Source: Streptomyces sp. NBC_00708 (GTDB taxonomy: Bacteria > Actinomycetota > Actinomycetes > Streptomycetales > Streptomycetaceae). Taken from it: a stretch of DNA of 64,000 nucleotides. Position 1 is the first letter of the stretch, and each line of letters begins with the position of its first letter. Location of the stretch: assembly GCA_036226585.1 (NCBI GenBank), contig CP108997.1, forward strand, positions 5,766,001-5,830,000, written 5' to 3'. The notes below the pieces were generated by a model. The model was not told the DNA's origin and did not search any database. It saw only the letters and a program-made list of their open reading frames with translations. Position numbers and translations under genes: made by a program. Shown here one piece after another: positions 18,758-27,031 of this stretch.

Positions 18758-18880
18758 TCAGTCGAGCCCGAATTCAGCACGAATGATCCAACCGGGCACG
18801 GGCGCGTTGTTGATAGCATCCGAACCGTCATATGGCTGGTATCCGAGGCGAATCCCCGCGCGGTACCCGGACAGATCCTG
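18758..18880 (-). pseudogene. Possible 3' remnant of a lost gene
   Basis: The minus-strand frame ending at the TGA 18760-18758 reads sensibly for about 40 codons: GYRAGIRLGYQPY, then DAINNAPVPGWIIRAEF. It has aromatic and hydrophobic residues in a natural mix and no Arg/Pro/Ala run as shadows usually show. Upstream it degenerates into low-complexity sequence under the start of the plus-strand lipoprotein gene. I do not recognise the family, and this may be chance. Confidence 0.25.
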
Positions 18881-18909
18881 TTCGTTGTCCGGGGGCAGGG
18901 GAGTGGGAC

Positions 18910-20214
18910 ATGAACGGACGACGGGCCGCGCGCACACCGGCGCTCCTGCTCGCCCTCCTGACCGCCGCGTGCACCGCACAGACCGGCGCGGGTCCGGACG
19001 ACGGCGGCGCGCGGGATCCCCGGCCCTCCACGGGCAGTTCACAGCCGGCGGAGGACCTTCCCCACGGCATCACGTTCCGGCAGTCCGTGCGCAGGCTGGC
19101 GGACGGCGGCCCGGTCCGGGTCAGCGTGCTGGCCGTAGCGCCGGACGCCCCGGCCGACATCCGGACAAGCCACGGCGGCACGGTGGCCACGACCGGCACC
19201 GTCCTCGACCTCGCCCGCGGGGCCGACGCGATCGCCGCGGTCAACGGCACCTACTTCGACTCGGACTCCGCGCGCTACAAGGGCGACCCCCTGGGCCTCT
19301 ACGTCTCCGACGGCGTTCTCCTCAGCGAGGCCACCAACGGGCGCACCGCGCTGATCCTTCCGGGGCGCGGCGAGCGGCCCCGGATCACCGAGCTGCGGTC
19401 CGCCACCTACGTCACCTCGTCCGACGGCGCCCGCGCGGTCGTGGACGGCACCGACCGGGTCCCGGGGCGGATCGTCGGCTGCGGGGGCGTCGGCGGGGAC
19501 CGGCGCACCGACACCGGGGCACGGACCGGCGACCCGCTGCCGGGGCGCGTCTGCTTCGACCCGGACGAACTCATCGACTTCCCCGACCAGTGGGGGGCGC
19601 CGACCCCGGGCGCCGACCGGCACAGCGTCGAGGCGGTGCTCGACGCGAACGGCACGGTGACGGCGGTGCGCAGCCCCGCGGGCGGCCCGGTTCCGGCAGG
19701 CGGTCGCACCCTCGTGGGCATCGGCACCGCGGCCGGCTGGCTCCGTGCACACGCGACGCCGGGCCGCACCCTCACCGTGGAGTCCCATGTCACGGACCCG
19801 GACGGCTCGGAGGTGGACACCGAGGGCGCCTCGATCGTCGGAGCCGGACCCGCGCTCGTGCGCCACGGCCGGTCCTGGATCAACGCGGCGGCCAACGGGG
19901 TCTCCGAGGCAGCCGTCAGCAGCCGCTCACCCCGCACGGTCGCCGGCATCCGACCGGACGGCACCCTCCTGCTCGTCGTGTTCGACGGCCGCCGGCCGGG
20001 CGTCAGCGAGGGCGTCAGCCTGACCGAAGCGGCCGGAGTCCTGGTCTCCCTCGGCGCCGAGGACGCCATCAACCTCGACGGTGGCGGGTCGAGCACCATG
20101 GTGGTCCGGGACAAGGTCCGCAACAGCCCCTCGGACCCCGGGGACACGGACGAGGAACGCCAGCGCAAGGTCTCCAACGCGCTCCTCGTCGTCCCACGAC
20201 GCCTCGCACCCTGA
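18910..20214 (+). CDS. Phosphodiester glycosidase (NAGPA-type) family lipoprotein
   Basis: 434 residues from ATG 18910, with GGGGAG ahead of it. The N-terminus is a short lipoprotein signal (RR, then LLLALLTAAC, Cys near residue 20), so the enzyme should sit outside the membrane. The phosphodiester-glycosidase fold shows as AAVNGTYFDSDS, GDPLGLYVSDG, ALVRHGRSWIN, the RTVAGIRPDGTLLLVVFDGR segment and the conserved end AINLDGGGSSTM. Family members remove alpha-GlcNAc from phosphodiesters, as in the mammalian uncovering enzyme. A target with sugar-1-phosphate links, such as the neighbouring wall polymer, would fit. Divergent from the Asp2-like gene across 233 bp; convergent with fadB across a terminator. 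Confidence 0.82.
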   Translation: MNGRRAARTPALLLALLTAACTAQTGAGPDDGGARDPRPSTGSSQPAEDLPHGITFRQSVRRLADGGPVRVSVLAVAPDAPADIRTSHGGTVATTGTVLDLARGADAIAAVNGTYFDSDSARYKGDPLGLYVSDGVLLSEATNGRTALILPGRGERPRITELRSATYVTSSDGARAVVDGTDRVPGRIVGCGGVGGDRRTDTGARTGDPLPGRVCFDPDELIDFPDQWGAPTPGADRHSVEAVLDANGTVTAVRSPAGGPVPAGGRTLVGIGTAAGWLRAHATPGRTLTVESHVTDPDGSEVDTEGASIVGAGPALVRHGRSWINAAANGVSEAAVSSRSPRTVAGIRPDGTLLLVVFDGRRPGVSEGVSLTEAAGVLVSLGAEDAINLDGGGSSTMVVRDKVRNSPSDPGDTDEERQRKVSNALLVVPRRLAP

Positions 20215-20236
20215 CAGCCCGGCCCCCCACAGCACG

Positions 20237-20270
20237 ACGGGCCGCACGGGAAGAATCCCGTACGGCCCGT
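20237..20270. terminator. Bidirectional terminator
   Basis: 15-nt arms at 20237-20251 and 20256-20270 with one mismatch and an AGAA loop, between the convergent glycosidase and fadB genes. Confidence 0.75.
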
Positions 20271-20316
20271 CCCACCGGACGAACGCCCTGCGCCGGAACG
20301 TTCGCCGGGCGGATCG

Positions 20317-22446
20317 CTACGCCGGAACGCTGGCCACGCCCTGCGCCAGGAACTTCTTGCCGTTCACGCGCTCGGAGACGCCCTCGCGGTCCAGGTACGG
20401 CGTGATGCCGCCCAGGTGGAAGGGCCAGCCCGCGCCGGTGATCAGGCAGAGGTCGATGTCCTGGGCCTCGGCGACGACGCCCTCGTCCAGCATCAGGCCG
20501 ATCTCCTGCGCCACCGCGTCCAGGACGCGGTCGCGGACCTGCTCCTCGGACAGGACGGTGTCGCCCTGCTTGAGGAGGGCGGCGACCTCCGGGTCCAGCT
20601 CCGGCTTGCCGGAGTCGTAGACGTAGAAGCCGCGCTTGCCGGCCTTGACCACGGCGGCCAGGTTCTCGGAGACCGTGAAGCGCTCCGGGAAGGCGCGGTT
20701 CAGGGTCTCGGAGACGTGCAGGCCGATCGCCGGGCCGACGAGCTCCAGCAGCACCAGCGGGGACATCGGCAGGCCGAGGGGCTCGATGGCCTTCTCCGCG
20801 ACCTCGACCGGGGTGCCCTCGTCGATGACGTTCTGGATCTCGCCCATGAAGCGGGTGAGGATGCGGTTGACGACGAACGCCGGGGCGTCCTTCACCAGGA
20901 CCGCGGTCTTCTTCAGCTTGCGGGCGACACCGAAGGCCGTCGCCAGCGAGGCGTCGTCCGTCCGCTCGCCGCGCACGATCTCCAGGAGCGGGAGGATCGC
21001 GACCGGGTTGAAGAAGTGGAAGCCGACCACGCGCTCGGGGTGCTTCAGCTTCGAGGCCATCTCGGTGACCGAGAGGGACGAGGTGTTGGTGGCGAGGATC
21101 GCGTGCGCCGGGGCGACCGCCTCGACCTCGGCGAACACCTGCTGCTTGACGCCGATCTCCTCGAACACCGCCTCGATGATGAAGTCGGCGTCGGAGAAGC
21201 CCTCCGCCTTGTCCAGCACACCGGTGACCAGGGCCTTCAGGCGGTTGGCCTTGTCCTGGTTGATGCGGCCCTTGCCGAGCAGCTTCTCGATCTCGGCGTG
21301 GACGTAGCCCACACCCTTGTCGACGCGCTCCTGGTCGATGTCGGTCAGCACGACCGGCACCTCCAGACGGCGCAGGAAGAGCAGGGCGAGCTGGCTGGCC
21401 ATCAGGCCCGCGCCCACCACGCCGACCTTGGTGACCGGGCGGGCCAGGTTCTTGTCCGGGGCACCGGCCGGGCGCTTGGCGCGCTTCTGGACCAGGTTGA
21501 AGGAGTAGATCCCGGAGCGCAGCTCGCTGCCCATGATCAGGTCCGCGAGGGCCTGGTCCTCGGCGTCGAAGCCGGCGGACAGGTCGCCGTCCTTGGCCGC
21601 GGCGATGATCTCCAGCGCGCGGTACGCGGCCGGGGCCGCGCCGTGCACCTTGGAGTCGGCGATGGCACGGCCGCGGGCGACGGCCTGGTCCCAGGCCTCG
21701 CCGCGGTCGACCTCGGGGCGCTCCACCGCGACCGTGCCGTTGAGCACGTCGGCGGTCCACACCAGCGAGCGCTCCAGGAAGTCCGCGCCCTCGAAGATCG
21801 CGTCGGCGATGCCGAGCTCGAAGACCTGCTTGCCCTTGAGCTGGCGGTTCTGGTTCAGCGAGTTCTCGATGATCACCGAGACCGCGCGGTCGGCGCCGAT
21901 CAGGTTCGGCAGCAGCGCGCAGCCGCCCCAGCCGGGGACCAGACCGAGGAAGACCTCGGGCAGCGAGAACGCGGGCAGCGCCTTGGAGACGGTGCGGTAC
22001 GAGCAGTGCAGCCCGACCTCGACACCGCCGCCCATCGCCGCGCCGTTGTAGTACGCGAACGTCGGGACCGCGAGGCCGGAGAGGCGGCGGAAGACGTCGT
22101 GGCCGCCCTTGCCGATGGCCAGCGCGTCCTTGTGCTCCTTGAGCAGCTCGACGCCCTTGAGGTCGGCGCCGACCGCGAAGATGAACGGCTTGCCGGTGAT
22201 GCCGATGCCGGTGATGGCGCCGTCGGCGGCCTCCTTCTCGACCTGGTCGATCGCGGCGTTCAGGTTCGCCAGCGACTGCGGTCCGAAGGTGGTCGGCTTG
22301 GTGTGGTCGAAGCCGTTGTCCAGCGTGATGAGGGCGAAGCGCCCCGCGCCGGCCGGCAGGTCCAGGTGGCGTACGTGCGCCTGGGTGACGACCTCGTCCG
22401 GGAACAGCTCGGCCGCACCCTTCAGAAGCTCGGTGGTGGTGCTCAC
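20317..22446 (-). CDS. fadB: 3-hydroxyacyl-CoA dehydrogenase / enoyl-CoA hydratase, fatty-acid oxidation alpha subunit
   Basis: Bifunctional beta-oxidation enzyme, 709 residues. The N-terminal crotonase part (about 1-280) has GITGKPFIFAVGADL and the oxyanion-hole region NGAAMGGGVEVGLHCSYR, then LPEVFLGLVPGWGG. The NAD-binding dehydrogenase part begins VGVVGAGLMASQLALLF near residue 335. It continues with ILATNTSSLSV, VVGFHFFNPV (catalytic His) and VNRILTRF. GTG 22446 overlaps the fadA stop by 4 nt (GTGA), so the two subunits are coupled. In this pathway it hydrates enoyl-CoA and oxidises the hydroxyacyl-CoA; the thiolase then releases acetyl-CoA. FadJ is an alternative name. Confidence 0.93.
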   Translation of the reverse strand: MSTTTELLKGAAELFPDEVVTQAHVRHLDLPAGAGRFALITLDNGFDHTKPTTFGPQSLANLNAAIDQVEKEAADGAITGIGITGKPFIFAVGADLKGVELLKEHKDALAIGKGGHDVFRRLSGLAVPTFAYYNGAAMGGGVEVGLHCSYRTVSKALPAFSLPEVFLGLVPGWGGCALLPNLIGADRAVSVIIENSLNQNRQLKGKQVFELGIADAIFEGADFLERSLVWTADVLNGTVAVERPEVDRGEAWDQAVARGRAIADSKVHGAAPAAYRALEIIAAAKDGDLSAGFDAEDQALADLIMGSELRSGIYSFNLVQKRAKRPAGAPDKNLARPVTKVGVVGAGLMASQLALLFLRRLEVPVVLTDIDQERVDKGVGYVHAEIEKLLGKGRINQDKANRLKALVTGVLDKAEGFSDADFIIEAVFEEIGVKQQVFAEVEAVAPAHAILATNTSSLSVTEMASKLKHPERVVGFHFFNPVAILPLLEIVRGERTDDASLATAFGVARKLKKTAVLVKDAPAFVVNRILTRFMGEIQNVIDEGTPVEVAEKAIEPLGLPMSPLVLLELVGPAIGLHVSETLNRAFPERFTVSENLAAVVKAGKRGFYVYDSGKPELDPEVAALLKQGDTVLSEEQVRDRVLDAVAQEIGLMLDEGVVAEAQDIDLCLITGAGWPFHLGGITPYLDREGVSERVNGKKFLAQGVASVPA

Positions 22447-23669
22447 TTGTCGCCTCCGGCGTTCTCGAAGTGCGGGTTCTCCCAGACGACCGTCGCGCCC
22501 ATGCCGAAGCCGACGCACATGGTCGTGAGGCCGTAACGGACCTCGGGCTGCTCCTCGAACTGGCGGGCCAGCTGGGTCATCAGCCGGACGCCGGAGGAGG
22601 CCAGCGGGTGACCGTAGGCGATCGCGCCGCCGTACTGGTTGACGCGGGCGTCGTCGTCGGCGATGCCGTAGTGCTCCAGGAACGCCAGCACCTGTACGGC
22701 GAACGCCTCGTTGATCTCGAAGAGACCGATGTCCGAGATGGACAGGCCGGCCTGGGCGAGGGCCTTCTCCGTGGCCGGGATCGGGCCGTAGCCCATGACC
22801 TCCGGCTCGACGCCCGCGAAGGCGTAGGAGACCAGGCGCATCTTGACCGGGAGGCCCAGCTCGCGCGCGACGTCCTCGGCGGCGAGCAGGGATGCGGTGG
22901 CGCCGTCGTTGAGACCCGCGGCGTTACCGGCGGTGACACGGCCGTGGGCGCGGAACGGGGTCTTCAGATTGGCCAGGGACTCCATGGTGGTCCCCGGGCG
23001 CATCGGCTCGTCGGCGGTGACCAGGCCCCAGCCCGTCTCACCGGCCTCCGCGTTGGTGCGGCGGACCGAGACCGGCACCAGGTCCTGCTGGATCTTGCCG
23101 TTGGCGTACGCCTTGGCGGCCTTCTCCTGCGAGCGGACCGCGTACGCGTCGGCGCGCTGCTTGGTGATCGTGGGGTACCGGTCGTGCAGGTTCTCCGCGG
23201 TCATGCCCATGAACAGGGCGGACTCGTCGACCAGCTTCTCCGACACGAACCGCGGGTTCGGGTCGACGCCCTCGCCCATGGGGTGGCGGCCCATGTGCTC
23301 GACGCCACCGGCGACGACGACGTCGTACGCGCCGAAGGCGATGGAGCCGGCCGTCGAGGTGACGGCGGTCAGGGCGCCCGCGCACATGCGGTCGATGGAG
23401 TAGCCCGGGACGGACTGCGGCAGACCGGCCAGGATTCCGGCGGTACGGCCGAGCGTGAGGCCCTGGTCCCCGATCTGCGTGGTCGCGGCGATGGCGACCT
23501 CGTCGATCTTCTTGGGGTCCAGGTCCGGGTTGCGGCGCAGCAGCTCCCGGATGGCCTTCACGACGAGATCGTCGGCGCGGGTCTCGTGGTAGATGCCCTT
23601 CGGGCCCGCCTTGCCGAACGGGGTGCGGACGCCGTCGACGAAGACGACGTCCCGGATGGTACGAGGCAC
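22443..23669 (-). CDS. fadA: Acetyl-CoA C-acyltransferase (3-ketoacyl-CoA thiolase)
   Basis: Thiolase of 408 residues, the usual length. The acylated cysteine is in YSIDRMCAGALTAV (near residue 95). The C-terminal active-site segments are GGAIAYGHPLASSG (His) and TTMCVGFGMGA (second Cys), and NEAFAVQVLAF is also conserved. It starts at GTG 23669 with GGAGGAG 7 nt upstream. It is the first gene of the fadAB operon and overlaps fadB by 4 nt. It cleaves 3-ketoacyl-CoA with CoA to shorten fatty acids by two carbons; reverse condensation is also possible. Confidence 0.94.
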   Translation of the reverse strand: MPRTIRDVVFVDGVRTPFGKAGPKGIYHETRADDLVVKAIRELLRRNPDLDPKKIDEVAIAATTQIGDQGLTLGRTAGILAGLPQSVPGYSIDRMCAGALTAVTSTAGSIAFGAYDVVVAGGVEHMGRHPMGEGVDPNPRFVSEKLVDESALFMGMTAENLHDRYPTITKQRADAYAVRSQEKAAKAYANGKIQQDLVPVSVRRTNAEAGETGWGLVTADEPMRPGTTMESLANLKTPFRAHGRVTAGNAAGLNDGATASLLAAEDVARELGLPVKMRLVSYAFAGVEPEVMGYGPIPATEKALAQAGLSISDIGLFEINEAFAVQVLAFLEHYGIADDDARVNQYGGAIAYGHPLASSGVRLMTQLARQFEEQPEVRYGLTTMCVGFGMGATVVWENPHFENAGGDK

Positions 23670-23836
23670 GATGGCTCTCCTCCAGGGTGCGGGATGGCAC
23701 TGCTGCGGGGCGCGCCCGGAGGCACGCCGCTGCGCTCATGCTACTTGCGGGTAACCAGACTGCCCACCCCCTGTGGCCGGAGCGGCGAAGGTCACATGCG
23801 GAAATTGTCCGCGGAAAGGCGCCCCACACACCGCGA

Positions 23837-23876
23837 ATGGCCCGGACGGACTCGTTTTCGAGTCCGTCCGGGCCAT
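23837..23876 (-). terminator. Terminator between rnd and fadA
   Basis: Perfect 18-bp arms at 23837-23854 and 23859-23876 closed by a TTTT loop, about 84 nt after the rnd stop and 168 nt ahead of fadA. Both genes are on the minus strand. Confidence 0.85.
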
Positions 23877-23959
23877 GCGCGCTCCCTGCGCGGCCACGGA
23901 GAAGCTGGCGTGAATACGCCCCTGTGATGCCCCTCTGTGCTGCGCCTCTGTCCTATGCC

Positions 23960-25234
23960 TTACGCGGACTGCGTGAGCGCGCGGAGCAGCAGCGGGGCCA
24001 CCTGCTCGATCTGCCAGTGCCGCGCGCCGTACCCGGCGAGCGCGGACTCGACCGTCTCCGGCGTCGGGTTCTTCGGCGGTTCCCAGCAGATCCGGCGCAC
24101 CGTGTCCGGCGTCATCAGGTTCTCCTGCGGCAGGTGCAGCCGCTCCGCGAGCGCGGACACGGCGGCGCGGGCGGCCGAGAGCCGGGCCGCGGCTGCCGGG
24201 TCCTTGTCCGCCCAGGCGCGCGGCGGGGGAGGGCCCGCGACGGCCTGGCCGGGCTGCGGCAGCTCCGTGTCGGGCAGTGCCTTGGCCCGGTCGACGGCGG
24301 CCTGCCACTGCTCCAGCTGGCGCCGCCCCATGCGCGGTCCGAAGCCGGGCAGGGCCGTCAGGGCCTGGGTGTTGGGCGGCAGCGCGAGCGCGGCCTCGAT
24401 GATCGCCCCGTCGCCGAGCACCTTGCCGGGCGAGACGTCCCGCCGCCGGGCGATCTGGTCGCGGGCGTTCCACAGCTCGCGTACGACCGCCATCTGCCGG
24501 CGGCGGCGGACCTTGTGCATCCCGGAGGTGCGGCGCCACGGGTCCTGGCGCGGGGGAGCGGGCGGCGCCGAGGCGATGGCGGCGAACTCCTCCTGGGCCC
24601 ATTCCAGCTTGTTCTGCCGGTCGAGCTCGTCCTCCAGCGCGTTGCGCAGGTCGATCAGGAGCTCGACGTCGAGCGCCGCGTAGCGCAGCCAGGGCTCGGG
24701 CAGCGGGCGGGTGGACCAGTCGACGGCGGAGTGGCCCTTCTCCAGCGAGTAGCCGAGGACGTTCTCGACCATGGCGCCGAGGCCGACGCGCGGGAAGCCC
24801 GCCAGCCGTCCGGCCAGCTCGGTGTCGAAGAGTCCGGTCGGTGTCATCCCTATCTCGCGCAGACAGGGCAGGTCCTGCGTCGCCGCGTGCAGGATCCATT
24901 CGGTGCCGTGCAGCGCCTCGCCGAGTCCGGACAGGTCGGGGCAGCCGACGGGGTCGACGAGCGCGCTGCCCGCCCCGTCACGCCGCAGCTGTACGAGGTA
25001 GGCGCGCTGGCCGTAGCGGTAGCCGGACGCCCGCTCGGCGTCGACGGCCACCGGGCCCGAGCCCGCGGCGAAGGCGGCGATCACCCCGGCCAGGGCGTCG
25101 TCGGACGCCACCACCGGCGGAATGCCCTCGCGCGGTTCCAGCAAGGGGATCGGCGCCGGGGCGACGTCGTCCGGGGGAGCGCCCCCGGTGGTTCGCAGTG
25201 ATGTGTCTGCTGCGGTCTCTTGGGCGTCGGTCAC
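23960..25234 (-). CDS. rnd: Ribonuclease D (3'-5' exoribonuclease)
   Basis: 424 residues. DEDDy exonuclease motifs are present: VAVDAERASGYRYG (D and E, motif I), HAATQDLPCL (motif II) and YAALDVELLIDL (motif III with Tyr and Asp). An HRDC domain follows at about 220-290, with ALTALPGFGPRMGRRQLEQW. The C-terminal 110 residues are less conserved. RNase D trims 3' ends of tRNA precursors and other small RNAs. It starts at GTG 25234, with no Shine-Dalgarno sequence; a TACCCT -10-like hexamer lies 6 nt before the start, so the mRNA is probably leaderless. Upstream stands a 36-bp palindrome separating it from the LuxR gene. Confidence 0.9.
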   Translation of the reverse strand: MTDAQETAADTSLRTTGGAPPDDVAPAPIPLLEPREGIPPVVASDDALAGVIAAFAAGSGPVAVDAERASGYRYGQRAYLVQLRRDGAGSALVDPVGCPDLSGLGEALHGTEWILHAATQDLPCLREIGMTPTGLFDTELAGRLAGFPRVGLGAMVENVLGYSLEKGHSAVDWSTRPLPEPWLRYAALDVELLIDLRNALEDELDRQNKLEWAQEEFAAIASAPPAPPRQDPWRRTSGMHKVRRRRQMAVVRELWNARDQIARRRDVSPGKVLGDGAIIEAALALPPNTQALTALPGFGPRMGRRQLEQWQAAVDRAKALPDTELPQPGQAVAGPPPPRAWADKDPAAAARLSAARAAVSALAERLHLPQENLMTPDTVRRICWEPPKNPTPETVESALAGYGARHWQIEQVAPLLLRALTQSA

Positions 25235-25240
25235 GTGTCA

Positions 25241-25246
25241 AGGGTA
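25241..25246 (-). promoter_or_regulatory. -10-like TACCCT of a leaderless rnd transcript
   Basis: On the minus strand TACCCT ends 6 nt before GTG 25234, placing transcription start at or beside the start codon. No good -35 is visible; its expected place falls at the edge of the 36-bp palindrome. Confidence 0.4.
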
Positions 25247-25259
25247 TCTGTGTGTGCGC

Positions 25260-25295
25260 GGCGGCGGCCGACGGAACGTTCCGTCGGCCGCCGCC
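25260..25295 (-). terminator. 36-bp perfect palindrome between luxR-type gene and rnd
   Basis: Arms 25260-25277 and 25278-25295 are perfectly self-complementary with no loop. It lies 55 nt after the regulator's stop and 25 nt before the rnd start. It should act as terminator for the regulator but could also extrude as a cruciform or bind a dimeric protein. Confidence 0.75.
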
Positions 25296-25350
25296 CATGC
25301 GCGTAATCCAGCCGGTTCCGCGTTCCCGCGCACCGGCCGGGTGCGGAGGA

Positions 25351-26013
25351 TCAGTGGATGATGCCCGTCCGCAGGGCCACGGCGACCATTCCTGCGCGGT
25401 CTCCGGTGCCGAGCTTGCGGGCGATGCGGGCGAGGTGACTCTTGACGGTCAGGGCGGACAGGCCCATGGAGACGCCGATGGCCTTGTTGGACTGGCCCTC
25501 GGCGACGAGCCGCAGAACCTCCACCTCGCGGCCGGAGAGTTCGCGGTAGCCGCCCGGGTGGCTCGGGGTGCCGGGGGGCCGGCGGTGCATACGGGCGGCG
25601 GTGGCGCCGATGGGGGCGACGCCGGGACGGGCCGGGTGGCCGATATTGGTACGGGTGCCGGTGACGACGTAGCCCTTGACTCCGCCCGCGAGGGCGTTGC
25701 GCACGGCGCCGATGTCGTCGGCGGCGGACAGGGCGAGACCGTTGGGCCAGCCGGCGGCTCGGGTTTCGGACAGCAGGGTCAGCCCGGAACCGTCGGGCAG
25801 GTGGACGTCGGCTACGCAGATGTCGCGCGGGTTGCCGACGCGGGGACGGGCCTCCGCGATGGACGACGCCTCGATGACGTCACGTACTCCGAGTGCCCAC
25901 AGATGGCGGGTGACGGTGGAACGGACGCGCGGGTCGGCCACGACGACCATGGCCGTCGGCTTGTTCGGGCGGTAGGCGACCAGGCTTGCGGGCTGCTCTA
26001 GGAGAACGGACAC
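25351..26013 (-). CDS. Orphan LuxR/NarL-type response regulator, atypical receiver
   Basis: 220 residues. The receiver-like part (about 20-120) has AMVVVADPRVRS where active receivers carry two acids, the putative acceptor Asp in CVADVHLPDGSG, and the Lys of VKGYVV. With only one acid in the first motif, phosphorylation is doubtful. The C-terminal LuxR helix-turn-helix is clear: YRELSGREVEVLRLVAEGQS, then SALTVKSHLARIARKLG. GTG 26013 has AGGAGG 6 nt upstream. No sensor kinase is adjacent. Such orphan regulators in Streptomyces often control development or respond to ligands. Upstream is a low-GC region with several small inverted repeats and a possible leader ORF. Confidence 0.85.
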   Translation of the reverse strand: MSVLLEQPASLVAYRPNKPTAMVVVADPRVRSTVTRHLWALGVRDVIEASSIAEARPRVGNPRDICVADVHLPDGSGLTLLSETRAAGWPNGLALSAADDIGAVRNALAGGVKGYVVTGTRTNIGHPARPGVAPIGATAARMHRRPPGTPSHPGGYRELSGREVEVLRLVAEGQSNKAIGVSMGLSALTVKSHLARIARKLGTGDRAGMVAVALRTGIIH

Positions 26014-26279
26014 CAGGCCTCCTGGGGAGTGGCGGGACGGGCCGGCTCGGGGATGAAGCCGGGGCGAACCGTGCTTGAAGGGTCATTGACTCCTTCGGCA
26101 GCAGACCCCTGCTCCTTTAGGGGAAGATCACGATTTGTTGAGTAACAATTCGGGCAAATGGGGTGTTCGGTCGATTCGAGAGGGCGATTTTCGCTGGCTG
26201 AAAGTGATCGCATGACGTGGCGTCACGGAAAAACGGGGCGGCCCGGAGGCCGCCCCGCTCGTACCGGTCCCGGCAGGGG
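26014..26279. other. Low-GC region upstream of the LuxR-type gene
   Basis: 266 bp without a convincing gene. It holds small inverted repeats: TTGTT/AACAA (26135-26139, 26144-26148), TGACG/CGTCA (26213-26217, 26221-26225) and CCCCT/AGGGG around 26107-26123. On the minus strand, GAAGGAG stands 3 nt before an ATG at 26086 opening a 68-codon frame that overlaps the regulator gene. This is probably the regulator's promoter and control region. Confidence 0.45.
26234..26257 (-). terminator. Terminator after the DUF3000 gene
   Basis: Perfect 10-bp arms at 26234-26243 and 26248-26257 with a CGGA loop, 23 nt after the DUF3000 stop. Confidence 0.75.
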
Positions 26280-26939
26280 CTACGAGACCTGGGGCCCCCG
26301 TCGCTGGGGCAGCGTCACCACCGCCGCGTCGACGGGGCCCGAGGGCGGCAGGCCCGCGATCTGGCACAGCAGGTCCCCCCACGCGACCAGGTGCGCCGCC
26401 GTGTCCGGCACCCCGCCGCGGCCCTCGCGCGGCGTCCAGGACGCCCGGATCTCGATCTGGGTCGCGGGACGCCGGGTCTCCAGCGCGCCGAAGTAGTGCG
26501 AGCCCGCCATGGTGACCGTGCCGCCGGCCTCCCCGTAGAAGAGGCCCCGGGCCTCCAGCGCGCCGGTCAGCCAGGACCAGCAGACCTCGGGCAGCAGTGG
26601 ATCGGCGGCCATCTCCGGCTCCAGCTCGGCGCGCACCAGGGTCACGAGCCGGAAGTTGCCCTGCCAGGCCTCGTGCCCGGCCGGGTCGTGGAGCAGGACG
26701 AGCCGGCCGTCGGCGAGATCGTCGTCGCCGTCGACGACCGCGGCCTCCAGCGCGTACGCGTACGGGGCGAGCCGCTTCGGCGGCCGGGTCGGCTCCACTT
26801 CCAGCTCGGGACGCAGCCGCGCCGCGCGCAGCGCGTCCACCGCCGAACGGAACGCGGACGGGACGGCACCACCCTCCCCGCCGTCCTCGCCGTCAGCGCC
26901 ATCGGATTGACCGGAGATGTGTCCCTGAGCCGCAGCCAT
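26280..26939 (-). CDS. DUF3000 domain protein
   Basis: 219 residues, soluble, of a family found throughout actinobacteria and commonly next to hemE. The first 25 residues are acidic and glycine-rich, followed by the conserved domain with RLAPYAYALEAAV, RLVLLHDPAGHEAWQGNFRL and the C-terminal EIRASWTP, AHLVAWGDLLCQIAGLPP. Biochemical function is unknown. The ATG at 26939 lacks a ribosome site; TACTCT lies 7 nt before it, so the transcript is likely leaderless. It diverges from hemE across 92 bp, so the two promoters share a short region. A regulatory or accessory role in haem synthesis is only a guess from position. Confidence 0.82.
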   Translation of the reverse strand: MAAAQGHISGQSDGADGEDGGEGGAVPSAFRSAVDALRAARLRPELEVEPTRPPKRLAPYAYALEAAVVDGDDDLADGRLVLLHDPAGHEAWQGNFRLVTLVRAELEPEMAADPLLPEVCWSWLTGALEARGLFYGEAGGTVTMAGSHYFGALETRRPATQIEIRASWTPREGRGGVPDTAAHLVAWGDLLCQIAGLPPSGPVDAAVVTLPQRRGPQVS

Positions 26940-26946
26940 GCGGGGA

Positions 26947-26952
26947 AGAGTA
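26947..26952 (-). promoter_or_regulatory. -10-like TACTCT of a leaderless DUF3000 transcript
   Basis: Minus-strand TACTCT ends 7 nt before ATG 26939, and no Shine-Dalgarno is present. No clear -35. Confidence 0.4.
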
Positions 26953-27031
26953 GGCGGAATGGAAGCTCCGCGTGCGGAAGGACACCCGTGCGGGGCCGGG
27001 CTCGTTGCCCACGCGTGCGAAGATTCTGTGC

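Noticed and set aside
26972..27031. Longer N-terminus for hemE
   Set aside because: The added 20 residues are not family-like and run into the promoter shared with DUF3000.
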